Shown here one piece after another: positions 21,850 through 33,639 of a stretch of 64,000 bases of DNA. The notes beneath the pieces were generated by a model. It saw nothing but the letters and a program-made list of their open reading frames with translations. It ran no database searches and was not told the DNA's origin. The DNA is from Phlegmacium glaucopus (taxonomy: Eukaryota > Basidiomycota > Agaricomycetes > Agaricales > Cortinariaceae), in the NCBI GenBank assembly GCA_015039465.1, contig MU130623.1, positions 2,208 to 66,207 on the forward strand, given 5' to 3'. Made by a program: the position numbers and the translations under genes. Position 1 is the stretch's first letter, and each line of letters opens with the position of its first letter.

Positions 21850-23527
21850 ATGGCAGATAGAATTGCACAAGACCCTCATTTAGAGACCCTTCCTAATCAT
21901 TCTAATCCTCATTACGAGGCCCTCAGGGCACTTCTAATTACTACCGGAATATCCGAAGCTGAAGCTATCCTTTCCTTAAACCAAACTTGGACTAATGCCC
22001 ATAATGACAGAATTGCTGCATGGGACCAACAAGCCCAAGATGACCTATTGATACAGGAAGAAGCGTTACGAGTGGCGGAAGAGCACGAGAAAGAAGTCCA
22101 AGCACAGAAGGAACGAGAATTAGACAGCGAAAGGTGCGAATTGGATAGAAAGAAGCCGAAAATGAGTGATTTCGATGTTCACCAGGCCATCGATGACTTC
22201 ATTATACCGCGACCAGCTGCCTTCGCCCTCCGTCGTCTGGACGACTTCGAGTTTGTAGAGCTATGGTATTTTACTCAAGAAGGCTGCATAGACGCATCAA
22301 CTAATCACCGTACGCAATATGAAGATGCCTTCAGCATCACCAAGGATGACGATTCACTCTCCCTTCGACCCATGGCGTCGATGAAGGCTTCAAGGAACAT
22401 CATTCCGGATACGGACTTGTCGTGGCGACAAATGACTATTGCTAGAACCACGCTAGTTCAGCACCTCGCCAATCGATGGCCGACAAAGCATATTCAAGCG
22501 ATTGCGCAGTTTTTCATGAACCTCGAAGTACACCCATATAGGCATCGCCCGTTTGGAGAGCGGTCGTTGCTTATATATCAGGCGCAAGCTAGGCATAATT
22601 GGCACGACCAGCTCAAGCAGAACAAGGCCTTCAACATCGCTATCATCAACGATAATTTGCTCCAAACCATCCACAGAGAGGTGCTGGATAATGAGCAGAC
22701 GAGTATGATTCAGGTCAGTCATCCTGTCGCCCTCCTTTTGCAACGTTTTAAACTAACTTAAAACTTTTTTCTCCCTTTTCCTTCGTTCTTGGCTATGTTC
22801 TTTGCATCATTGCATCATTGCATCTTTTGCGACGTACCATATGTTTGCCTGCATCATTGCATCATTGTCGTAACGACATGTTTGCTTGCATCATCGTATC
22901 ATTATGGCAACACAAAACGTGTTTCGCCTGCATCATCGCATCATTTCATTGTTATGGCGTTCTGCCTGCATCGTCGCATCATCATTGCAACATCCAACGG
23001 GTTCCTTCGCATCACAGAGCCAAATTCCACGAGACAACGGGTCCAGGAATAACACGCATCAGCATGATGAACATAGCAGAGGGGGAAAGCGGCAAAACCA
23101 AGGGGATAAATACCTTGGCAATAGTAGTGGCCGAACTCACAATCATTCGCGTTCGCGTTCGCCGAATCGTCGTACCATCAACCCATCGCCTGCTGGCCCA
23201 TCCTCCAAGCAATCTACTTTTCTATCAGCCACGAACACCAGAACTCCATCGATCTGCGCCATATGCCTTGGACGTCACCAGCACGATATCTTCAAGTGTC
23301 AGGTGGACCTCCTATGGGATGGATGCAAGGCAAGGTGCCAGAAGAATGAACAGGGGCGTCTCGTCAATCCCGCGGGTACCGTCCTTTGCTATGACTGGAA
23401 TGGATGAAAGGGCTGCAGCACCTCAAGTCATGAGCAGCGTCATGAGTGCTCAGGATGCGGGAAGACGGATCACGGAGCTCAGGGATGTCCTCGAGCGCAG
23501 AAAGCAGCGGGCGCTAACTCCTTATAA
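21850..23527 (+). CDS. Ngaro I ORF1: Gag-like protein with zinc knuckles (spliced; one nonsense codon)
   Basis: Exon 1 (21850-22713) codes a charged, coiled-coil-like protein starting MADRIAQDPHLETLPNHS. An intron (22714-23017, GTCAGT...CACAG) joins in phase 0 to exon 2: a basic Arg/Ser-rich stretch, then CAICLGRHQHDIFKC and CSGCGKTDHGAQGC (cysteine/histidine knuckles), ending at 23525-23527. TGA at 23405-23407 replaces the CGA present in element II (NGRKG), so knuckle 2 is cut off in this copy. Homology to element II supports the intron. Confidence 0.7.
22714..23017 (+). repeat. Degenerate GCATCATTG repeat filling the ORF1 intron of Ngaro I
   Basis: Between about 22800 and 23000 the words GCATCAT, CATCATTG and CATCATCG recur at short irregular spacing. 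The corresponding intron of element II (28580-28935) has the same composition with more copies. Repeats stop before both splice sites. Confidence 0.75.
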
Positions 23528-26500
23528 CCCAGTGGAATGGGAGAGTCACCTACGAAACCTCAACCTTTTTGCCAAATATCCCAACCTCCCACATTCACTA
23601 CTATACGGTTTCGACGCCAGCATTCGACGTATTTACAATACTTTTGCACCACCTAATGGACCTATATTACAAGCTCAATACTCTGCATACCAAGAGATCG
23701 TGGATAAGGAGTTCGAACGAGGACGATACATCGGGCCTTGTTCCCAAGCCCAGGTTGAGGCTCTTATCGGCCCCTTTCAGTCCTCCCCACTGTCTCTCAT
23801 TGATAAACCTGGAAAACCGAATAAATTCAGGGCTATACATAATTTTTCGTATCCTCATTCCCCTTATAATTCTAATTTCTCTATTAATTACACTATTGAT
23901 CCGGATACATACCCGTGTACATGGGGTACTTTCGCTACGATCTGCTTTACAATATCAAACCTTCCACCTGGCTCTCAAGCATCGATCCGCGATGTGGCCG
24001 AGGCGTTTCGTACGATCCCCATACTACCGAGCCAATGGCCAGGACTCGTTGTTCGGCTGAAAGTTGAATACCTATGGATTTTCAATTTAAATATTATCCT
24101 TCAATTATCAAAAGAGCAATGATATAATCATGAATTCATCTACGTTGTTGAAGGGCCAAATGGTGACATCAACTTGTGCGACAACTTTGGCCTTGGGTCA
24201 GCAGGAGGCATCTACGGTGAGCTGGGAGATGCCACAATGGATATTTTCAGGACATCAGGGATCGGCCCATTATCTAAATGGGTCGATGATCATGTCTTTT
24301 TCCGAATACTCCGTATACATTTATCATCATATAACGACCTTCGCCAAATTTGGAACAAGACAATCACCTCTAACGGTGGTCAGCTGCGCAATGGAAGCCG
24401 GTTGTGGTATAGGGGTGAGACCCTACCCGATGGCAACTCCGCTGAGTTTGACGAGGATGCGGCTGCCAAAATTCAGAACCTGGCTGAGGTTTCACCGCGT
24501 TCAGCTCATGACTCGGTCTTCACTTACTGTGATGCTGATATCGACGAAATTTCTAAGAAGTTGGGTATACCTTGGGAAACATCCAAGACAATTCCATTTA
24601 GTTTCAGGGTCCCTTATCTCGGCTTTGAGTGGGACCTTCCATCAAAGATGGTCTCGATTCCCCCGAAAAGGAAGGAGAAGTACTGCATGGCAATCTACGA
24701 ATGGCAAGCGAGGACCACGCACACGCTGCATGACGTTCAGAAGCTTTATGGAAAGCTGCTACATGCCACGTTGGTCGTCCCTGCAGGACGGGCATACCTT
24801 ACTAACCTTGAGAGTATGTTAGGAACGTTCTCTTTGAACGCCTTTGTACTGCATCATGCCCCACGAGACACCGCAGTCGACCTATCTTGGTGGCTTTCGA
24901 GACTCCTCTTACCTGACCTCTCGCGAAGAGTCCCAGGACCGGGCACTGTCACCGATCGACAGGCATACTCCGATGCTAGTTCCGGGGTTGGAATCGGAAT
25001 TGTTATTGGGAGCAGATGGTGTGCGTGGATACTCGTCCCTGGGTGGCAGCACGATGGGAGAGACATCGGATGGGCAGAAGCTGTGGGCTTCGAGTTTCTT
25101 GTCCGCTGTCTCCTCGACTCAAGCACCCCCGGCGAGCACTTCAAAGTGTATGGAGACAACCAAGGAGTTGTGGAAGGTTGGTGGAAAGGGCGTAGCAGAA
25201 ATAAACCCACAAACGGGGTTTTTCGCAGGATCCACGACATCGCAGCTCTTTGCGAATGCTTTATCCACACCACCTATGTACCCAGCAAGGAGAACCCAGC
25301 CGATGGGCCCTCACGAGGTGTATACCCACCTGTTTCCGGTCTCCTCCCAGCCATACCCATACCCGAAGAGCTTAGGGAATTCGTTGTCGATTTCGACAGC
25401 CAACTTGTTTCCGGTGAGTGTGCTCCTTGCCGAAGACAACAAGCATACTGTTCACCTGGGTCAGGTGAATTCGCAACAGAGCCCGGTCGTAGTCCCCGTT
25501 ACCATCCCAGCGAAGACGCTGAATGGTTCAGAACGGCTGTTGAACAGACGACGCCCTGGTGAGTTGCATAGTTCAGATGTATCTATTGTGGCCTCTAGTA
25601 CACAGCAAAACCCATCTACCGCTATACCGACTGCATATAGTGACCGGCTGCACCCCCTTCCATCACTGCTACGCCCTCACTGTCTAGCTAAGCATCGACT
25701 ATGCTTGTGGAAGCCAGCTTTCACACGACAGCCTGTTGATTCGTCAGGCTCACAGCTCAATCTGTCGACGCAAGATGTTGAGAAAATATTCAATGTTATG
25801 TTGAACGCGTGGGCTGAAACAACCCGACAGTCATACAGCGCGGGTTTACTGGTTTTTCATGTGTTCTGCGACACGAGATCCATCCCTGAACATCAGAGAG
25901 CGCCAGCCAGTTCCGTCTTGCTTTCAGCTTTTGCGGCCAGTCTCGCCGGCACATATTCTCGTAGCGCGGTAGCCAACTACTTATACGGTATTAGGGCATG
26001 GCACTTACTCCATGGGGCAGTCTGGGAGCTCAATGAGCCCGAAATTGAGACCCTGCTCAAAGGGGCAGAAAGACTCGCTCCAGCGTCTTCGAAGAGGAAG
26101 AAAAGGAGGCCGTTTACAACCGAGTACATATATATGATACTACATGGTCTGGATGTGGCGAACCCATTCGACTTGGCAGTATTTGCATGTCTCACGACAT
26201 GTTTTTACGCAGCAGCACGGCTGGGTGAGTTCACGGTACCTCGTTTAGAAGCGTTCAACTCCTCCTCCCATATTACTACAGCTAATTTACGAACGGAATC
26301 TGGCCCCAACGGCTCTCATGTAATGGTCCTGCATATTCCATCCACAAAAGCGGCCCCTACCGAGGGTGAAGATGTATATTGGGGTCGACAACAAGGGCCG
26401 TCGGACCCATACCGAGCCCTGGAACACCACTTGCAAATCAATGACCCACCTGCGACAGCTCATCTTTTCGCTTACCGGCACAAAGATGGGCACAGGCCGA

Positions 26501-26790
26501 TGACAAAGCAAGCATTCATCAAGCGTATTGCTGCCGCTGCACGCGCTAGTGGCGAGGAACCACTTCAAGGTCATGGTATAAGAATTGGGGCGACCCTTTT
26601 ATACCTCCTCCGTGGTGTTCCCATGGACACTGTAAAAGTGATGGGTAGATGGGCAAGTGATGCGTTCATTATATACCTACAAAAACATGCACAGATCATG
26701 GCTCCCTTCATACAAGGCAACTCAGACCTCCATGCCGAGTTTTCGCACTTCATCATGCCCACGACTGCTATGCTGCAGGGTTGGAGATAA
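23400..26790 (+). CDS. Ngaro I ORF2: reverse transcriptase - RNase H - tyrosine recombinase (one interruption)
   Basis: Starts at ATG 23400 overlapping ORF1. RT blocks: PLSLIDKPGKPNKFRAIHNF near 23800, and the catalytic box WVDDHVFF (YxDD equivalent) near 24280. RNase H: AYSDASSGVGIG, WAEAVGFEF, YGDNQGVVEGWW at 24960-25180. Recombinase: AARLGEFTVPRL near 26220 (Arg), QGHGIRIGATLLY near 26570 (H-x-x-R), and FIIYLQKHAQ near 26670 (Tyr). A 40-nt intron (25559-25598) fuses the RNase H frame to the recombinase frame. An extra segment of about 80 nt after VRLK (24061-24153), absent from element II, brings TGA at 24120-24122; it may be an unrecognised intron or a disabling insertion. Confidence 0.8.
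25559..25598 (+). other. 40-nt intron joining RNase H to the tyrosine recombinase (Ngaro I)
   Basis: GTGAGTTGCATAG...CCTCTAG. Removing it changes the frame from ...EQTTP to ...QQNPSTAIPTAYS with no stop. An intron of identical length and position exists in element II at 31795-31834 (GTGAGT...CCCAG). Confidence 0.65.
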
Positions 26791-27715
26791 CCCTTCTCGA
26801 AACAAGGTATGTTACGGAAATCTACTCCTAATTTAAGGGTTACGAGACTCACTCGTCGCGTCGTAGACTCCTAACTGTTGGGTCACGCAGTGTGTCTCGC
26901 AACGTCAATACCTTTGGAGTTTGTACTGCTTCTTGGGTCGGGAAGTACATTGTGCTTTCGCCCAAAATCTTAACAATAAACTTATTCTTTTATTTGCAGT
27001 TCGCTGGTTTTAATTTACCGGAATAATTCTATATCTTTACTTGTCATATGTTAGTAACTTGCAAAGATAACATTCTCTATCATAGTGAGGAATGATTGTA
27101 GATTAGAATTAAGTCTTTGAGACTACGATCAACGTGACAAGAGTGACGAACTCCTTTCTCTCGCTAACTCTCACTCTTGTCTCGCTCTTGATATTCCTCA
27201 CTCGCTCTCTTATATATTTTGCCCCACCCTCCACTCCCTCTTTCGCAAACATAGCATCTGATTCAAGAGGCAATCAGCTCGAAAGGTGAAGACATTTGCG
27301 ATTTTCCCACCCGCCCCACGCAGTGTGTCTCGCAACGTCAATACCTTTGGAGTTTGTACTGCTTCTTGGGTCAGGAAGTACATTGTGCTTTCGCCCAAAA
27401 TCTTAACAATAAACTTATTCTTTTATTTGCAGTTCGCTGGTTTTAATTTACCGGAATAATTCTATATCTTTACTTGTCATATGTTAGTAACTCGCAAAGA
27501 TAACATTCTCTATCATAGTGAGGAATGATCGTAGATTAGAATACAGTCTTTGAGACTACGATCAATGTGACAAGAGTGACAAGTTTCTTTCTCTCGCTAA
27601 CTCTCACTCTTGAGTTTCCTCACTCGCTCTCTTCTTTATTTTGCTTTTATAATCAAGACGTTAAGTATACTATAACTTAAATAACAAATAACTAAAAGTT
27701 TCACAAGTAAACGCA

Positions 27716-29445
27716 ATGGCAGATAGAATTGCGCAAAACCCTCACTTAGAAACCCTACCTAATCATTCTGGTCCTCATTACGATGCCCTCAGAGCACTTT
27801 TAATTGCTACAGGAATATCCGAAGATGAAGCTATTCTTTCCCTAAACCAAACATGGACTAATGCCCATAGTGACAGAATTATCGCATGGGACCAACAAGT
27901 CCAAAACGATGTTTTAATCCAGGAGGAAGCTACACGTGTCGCACAAGAACACGAGAAAGAAATCCAAGCCCAGAGAGAGAAAAATCTTGACGACGAAAGG
28001 CGCAAAATTGAAAAGAAGAAGCCGAAAATGAATGATTTTGACATGGATCAGGCTATCGACGACTTCATCATACCGTGGCCTGCCACTTTTGCCCTACGTC
28101 GGATAGACGACTTCGAGTTTGTAGAGTTATGGTATTTCTCTCAGGAAGGCTGCGTCGAGGCATCAACTAGTCACCGGACACAAAACGAAGACGCTTTTAG
28201 CATCACTAAAGTCAACGACATGCTTTCCCTTCGACCAGTGGCTTCCCTCAAGGCTTCCAAGAATGTCATTCCGGATATGGACCTGTCATGGCGACAAATG
28301 ACCATTGCCAGGACCACGCTCGTTCAGCATCTCACTAACCAGTGGCCAGCGAAGCACATTCAAGCAATGGTGCAGTTTTTCATGAACCTCGAGGTACACC
28401 CATATCGGCACCGACCGTTTGGGGAGAGGTCATTGCTTATCTACCAAGCGCGAGCTAGGCGTAATTGGCACGACCAGCTCAAGCAGAATAGAGCCTTCAA
28501 CATTGCCATTATCAATGAGACATTACTCCAAACTATTCATAGGGAGGTCTTAGATAATGAACAGATGAATATGATTCAGGTCAGTAGCGTAATCTATCCC
28601 CTGTTGTAAGTTTTTAAAACTAACTTAAAAATTCCTTTCCCTTCATTCATTATTGGTTGCGTTCCTTGCATCATGCATCATGTATTGTGCATCATCGCAT
28701 CATTGTGCAACGTGTAACACGTCTGCTTGCATCATTCACATCATCACATCATTGTGCAACATATATCACGTTTGCCTGCATCATTCGCATCATTGCATCA
28801 TCGTGCAACATATAACGGTTGCCTGCATCATTCGCATCATCGCATCATTGTGCAATGTATAACACGTATGCCTGCATCATCTCATCATCGCATCATCGTG
28901 CTCGTATCCCTGCATCATCATATTATCTTTCGTAGAACCAAATGGTGCAAGATAGTTCATCTGTGAATGCCCAGCATCATCACGACGGGCATAACAGAGG
29001 TGGAAGACGACGAAATCAGGTGGAAAGATACCCTGGTAGCAGCAATGGCCGTGTGCGTAACCATTCATGCTCGCGTTCTCCTACTTGTCGTGGTGTAAAC
29101 CCCTTGCCTGCCGGTCCATCGTCCAAACAACCGTCTTTTCAGTCGGGCGCGAGCACGAACAGTCCATCTGCCTGCGCCCTATGCCTTGGACATCACCAAC
29201 ACGATATCTTCAAGTGTCGATCAGATCTCTTCTGGGATGGAAGCAAAGTCAGATGTCAAAAGAACAAGCAAGGGCGTCTTATCAACCCCTCTGGTACAAC
29301 ACTGTGCTACGATTGGAATGGGCGAAAAGGGTGCAACACCTCAAGCCACGAACAACGTCACGAATGCTCAGGATGCGGAAAGGTGGATCACGGAGTTCAG
29401 GCATGTCCTCGAGCGCAGAAAGGACCGAGCGCTCACTCCATATAA
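27716..29445 (+). CDS. Ngaro II ORF1: Gag-like protein (intact when spliced)
   Basis: Exon 1 27716-28579, intron 28580-28935 (GTCAGT...CGTAG), exon 2 28936-29445, joined in phase 0. Exon 2 holds an Arg-rich region, then CALCLGHHQHDIFKC and CSGCGKVDHGVQAC. No stop was found. The intron is filled with degenerate GCATCATTG repeats, as in element I. Confidence 0.75.
28580..28935 (+). repeat. Degenerate GCATCATTG repeat filling the ORF1 intron of Ngaro II
   Basis: Dense CATCATTCGCATCAT-type words from about 28665 to 28925 between the GTCAGT donor and CGTAG acceptor; see the matching intron in element I. Confidence 0.75.
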
Positions 29446-30799
29446 CCCAGTGGAGTGGGAGCGTCACCTACAACACCTCAACCTTTCAACAAAATACCCT
29501 GATCTTCCTCATTCGCTACGGTACGGTTTTGACGCCGGTATTCAAACAATATATAGTACTTTTGCACCACCTAACGGGCCTATTTTACAAGCGCAGTATG
29601 ATGCATACCAAGAGATTGTTGATAAGGAGTTCGAACGAGAACGTTATATTGGACCATGTACCCAAGCTCAAGTCGAGTTGCTTATCGGTCCCTTTCAATC
29701 ATCCCCACTTTCCCTTATTGATAAACCTGGAAAACTGAATAAATTCAGAGCAATACATAATTTTTCGTACCCTCATTCCCCATATAATTCATATTTCTCT
29801 ATTAATTATACGATTGACCTGGATTTATACCCATGTACTTGGGGTACTTTCGCTACGATCTCCTTTATTATATCAAACCTTCTGCCTGGCTCTCAGGCAT
29901 CCATCCGCAACGTTGCTGAAGCTTTTCGCACCATCCCCATTCTACCTAGCCAGTGGCCAGGACTCGTTGTTAGGCTACAAGGCGAGAATTTATTCGCTAT
30001 TAACTTATGCAATAACTTCGGCCTTGGGTCAGGAGGGGGGATTTATGGCCAACTCGGAGACGCTACAACAGATGTATTCAGATCATCTGGCATTGGCCCA
30101 TTATCAAAATGGGTTGATGATCATGTCTTCTTCCGTATACTCCGGGAGTATTTGTCGCTGTATAATGACCTACGCCAAATATGGCATAAGACCATCACAT
30201 CTAATGGAGGTCAGCTGCGTAATGGCAGCTGATTGTGGTATAGGGGTGAGACCCTTCCAGATGGCAAGTCCGCTGAATTCAACGAGGATGCTTCCTCCAA
30301 AATTCAAGATTTTGCTCACACCTCATTGCATTCGCCTGAAGATCAGCTCTTTACATACTGTGACGCAGACCTTGATAGAATTTCTGAAAAATTGGGCATA
30401 CCCTGGGAAGCATCTAAGACGATTCCATTTAACTCCAGAGTACCTTACATCGGCTTCGAATGGGACCTTCCATCAAAAACGGTCTCCATTCCCCCAAAAA
30501 GAAAGGAGAAGTATCGAACGGCTATCTACGAATGGCAAGCAAAAAACACGCACACACTACATGAGGTCCAGAAGCTGTACGGTAAGCTTCTGCATGCCAC
30601 GCTGGTCGTCCCTGCAGGACAGGCCTACCTCACTAATCTGGAAAGCATGTTGGCGATGTTCTCTTCGAACGCTTTCATCCCACATCATGCCCCACGAGAT
30701 ACCAGTTTGGACCTCTCTTGGTGGCTTTCAAAGCTCCTCTCACCAAACCTCTCATGAAGCGTCCCGGGAACCTGTGCAGTCATCGACCGACAAGCATAT

Positions 30800-31199
30800 T
30801 GTTACAACTTCGAACGGCTCAGAAGATTCTGGCCGTAAACAGTCGTATAAGATCGTTCGTCGTTTCGATGAGCTCAGAAGAATACTAAGAGACAGGTCTC
30901 GAAGCAGCGTCTTAAGAGTTTTGAGGATGTTCGAGAGCAAAGTAACCAAGGTTAGAGTCTCAAGAATTAGCTAAGGTTACATCCAGCGTAACTAAGGTAT
31001 TTATAGTAAGTAAAGAGAGTTGTGCATAGAGTGAGGCGTCCGCATGTAAGAAGGTATGCATAAGTATAAATAAGTGAAACGATGAAAGGAATGAGGAATG
31101 CATGTGTAAAGCAGAAATGAAAAGAATAAGTAAGGCATGTGTAAGTGAAACGGACATGTGTTCGGTGGAGATAAGAAAAAGAAAAGAAAGTTCATAACA
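30800..31199. mobile_element. Solo LTR, 400 bp, inside Ngaro II
   Basis: The 400-bp insert begins TGTTACAACTTCG and ends GTTCATAACA (TGTTA/TAACA ends). It is flanked by a perfect 5-bp duplication CATAT (30795-30799 and 31200-31204). It splits the RNase H domain, which is continuous in element I. There is no coding content. Most likely it is a solo LTR of an LTR retrotransposon left by LTR-LTR recombination. Confidence 0.88.
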
Positions 31200-32720
31200 C
31201 ATATTCTGATGCCAGTTCCGGCTTTGGAATCGGTATCGTTATTCAAGGCAAATGGCGTGCATGGGCGCTCGTCCCAGGATGGCGAAAAGATGGACGAGAC
31301 ATTCAATGGGCAGAAGCTGTGGGCTTCGAGTTTCTTGTCTGCTATCTCCTCAGCTCAAGCACCCCCAACGAGCACTTTAGAGTCTACAGAGACAACCAGG
31401 GAGTTGTGGAGGGTTGGTGGAAAGGTTGTAGCAGGAATAAGCCCACCAACGAGGTGTTCCGCAGGATCCACGACATCGCAGCTCTTCGCGAGTGCACTGT
31501 CTACACCACCTATGTTCCCAGTAAGAACAACCCAGCCGATGGGCCTTCACGCGGGTCATACCCACCGATTGCTGACCTCCTCCCAGCAATCCTTGTACCC
31601 CAGGAACTCCAACAATTTGTTGTCGACTTTGACGGCCGATCTGTTTCTGTTGAGTACTCTCCTCACCCAAAACAGCACGCATACTATTCACCAGAATCAG
31701 ACAACTTTACAGCAGAGTATGGCTTTAGACCTAAATACCAACCTAGCAAAGACGCTGAATGGTTCAACACAGTTGTCAAACAGACGACGACCGGGTGAGT
31801 TACATGATTCAGATATGCATGTCGTTATGCCCAGTATACAGCGAACCCCATCGACGGCTATCCCTACTGCGTACAGTAGCCGGCTGCATCACCTCCCATC
31901 GTCACTACGCCCTCATTGCCTAGCTCGGCATAGACTGTGTTTATGGAAACCCATGGCTGCTCGACAGCCCATCGACTCGTCAGGCTCACAACTTAATCTT
32001 TCTCCTCAGGACGTCGAGAAAATATTTAACGTTATGTCTAATGCCTGGGCTGAAACAACGCGGCAGTCCTATAGTGCCGGTCTACTTGTCTTTCATGTCT
32101 TCTGTGATACAAGGTCGATCCCCGAGCATCAACGAGCACCTGCAAGTCCTGTGTTACTCTCGGTGTTTGCAGCGAGCCTTGCTGGCACCTACTCACGTAG
32201 TGCAGTAGCGAACTATTTATATGGCATCAGAGCGTGGCATTTACTCCACGGAGTAGCTTGGGAGCTTAACGAGCCCGAAATCGAGACTCTCCTCAAAGGA
32301 GCAGAAAGAATCGCTCCTATCTCTTCCAAGAGGAAGAAGAGACATCCATTCACCGTCGAGTACATCAAAATGATACTACGCGGTTTAGATATGACCAACC
32401 CGTTGGATGTAGCCATCTTCGCTTGTCTTACAACGTGTTTCTATGCAGCGGCACGGCTGGGTGAGTTTACAGTTCCTCGTTTAGAAGCTTTCAACTCTTC
32501 CTCCCATGTGACTACAGCCAATCTACGTGCAGAAACTGGCCCCAACGGGGCGCAGGTGACTGTTCTACACATTCCGTGTACCAAAGCTGCCCCTACCGAA
32601 GGCGAGGACATATATTGGGGTCAACAACAGGGCCTTTCTGACCCGTATCGTGCCTTAGAACTAATAGAACATCACTTACAGATTAATAGCCCGCCCGCTA
32701 TGTCGCATCTTTTTGCTTAC

Positions 32721-33350
32721 TAGGGCTGCCAACCGTCCCGTCCACGGGGACGGCCGTCTAAAATCAACCCAGTGATGGGTGACGGTCCGTGTACAGACGG
32801 CCGTCTTTTTTGAAATCCAAAGGTCGGTCGGGTCGGGTACGGTATAAAGACGGCCGTGACGGCCGTACACGGTAAAACAAGGAGAAAATTCATTTTACTT
32901 GAAATATTCGCACAGTTAAAAATGTCTACAAAGCTACAGAATATGTAATCTGGAATAAAAATTCTATGAAACCCACAATTAAGCTGGTTGATGACCAAAT
33001 TGTTGGGACTGAAGCCAAATATTTAATTTAATTTATATTTAATTTGTTTTTTAGCACTAATAATTGGTGTAAATAGGTCGGAGAATAGCTCCCCTGACTT
33101 CCCAGATTTATTTGAGAGGGAAATATTAACACGATTTTTGAATAAATTGACTTTTTTTGCATTTCTCGTTCAGTATACACCCGCTACCCGTGTACGGCCG
33201 TCCATGGCCGTCTTGAGACGGGTAAAGATGGTTCACGGACCGTTGAAACACGGCCGTGAATATTCAAGTTTTGAATCTCGTCGGGTCGGCATCCGTCACC
33301 GTGAGATGGTACCCGTGAACCGTCCAGGACGGGGCCGGTTGGCAGCCCTA
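32721..33350. mobile_element. hAT-type MITE, 630 bp, inside the Ngaro II recombinase
   Basis: Ends TAGGGCTGCCAACCG and its complement, with a perfect 8-bp target duplication TTGCTTAC (32713-32720 and 33351-33358). Removing the element and one duplication restores the HLFAY-RYKDG reading seen in element I. The subterminal zones are rich in GACGGCCGT. Confidence 0.95.
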
Positions 33351-33639
33351 TTGCTTACCGATACAAAGACGGAAATAGGCCGCTCACGAAACAAACCTTC
33401 ATCAAACGGATTGCTGCGGTTGCGCGCGCGAGTGGTGAAGAGCCGCTCCAGGGTCATGGCATTAGGATCAGAGCCACCCTCTTGTATCTCCTTCGTGGTG
33501 TTCCGATAGATGCCGTCAAGGTTATGGGTAGATGGGCTAGTGATGCATTTATTGTATACCTTCGAAAGCATGCCCAGGTCATGGCCCCTTTTATTCAAGA
33601 CAACTCGGACCTACATTCCGATTTTTCGCGCTTCATCAT

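Larger units (their letters stand above)
21625..27500 (+). mobile_element. Ngaro-type tyrosine-recombinase retrotransposon I with split direct repeats
   Basis: Order A1 - ORFs - B1 - A2 - spacer - B2. A1 21625-21779 and A2 27068-27222 are both 155 bp. B1 26884-27067 and B2 27317-27500 are both 184 bp and differ at about two positions. This split-direct-repeat layout and the presence of a tyrosine recombinase are the hallmarks of Ngaro/PAT-like DIRS-order elements. It encodes a Gag-like protein, an RT-RNase H and a recombinase. The near-identity of B1 and B2 suggests fairly recent activity, although the coding region has defects. Confidence 0.88.

Noticed and set aside
22818..23399. N-terminal half of the frame carrying the Ngaro I RT
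   Set aside because: It runs through the repeat-filled intron and the Gag zinc-knuckle region in the wrong frame; RT starts at the ATG at 23400.
24844..25558. N-terminal half of the long open frame that contains the Ngaro I recombinase
   Set aside because: It lies on top of the RNase H coding region in another frame; the recombinase begins after the 40-nt intron.
30800..31199. The 400-bp insert as a normal intron of Ngaro II
   Set aside because: It has TGTTA/TAACA ends and an exact 5-bp duplication, and the sister element lacks it.
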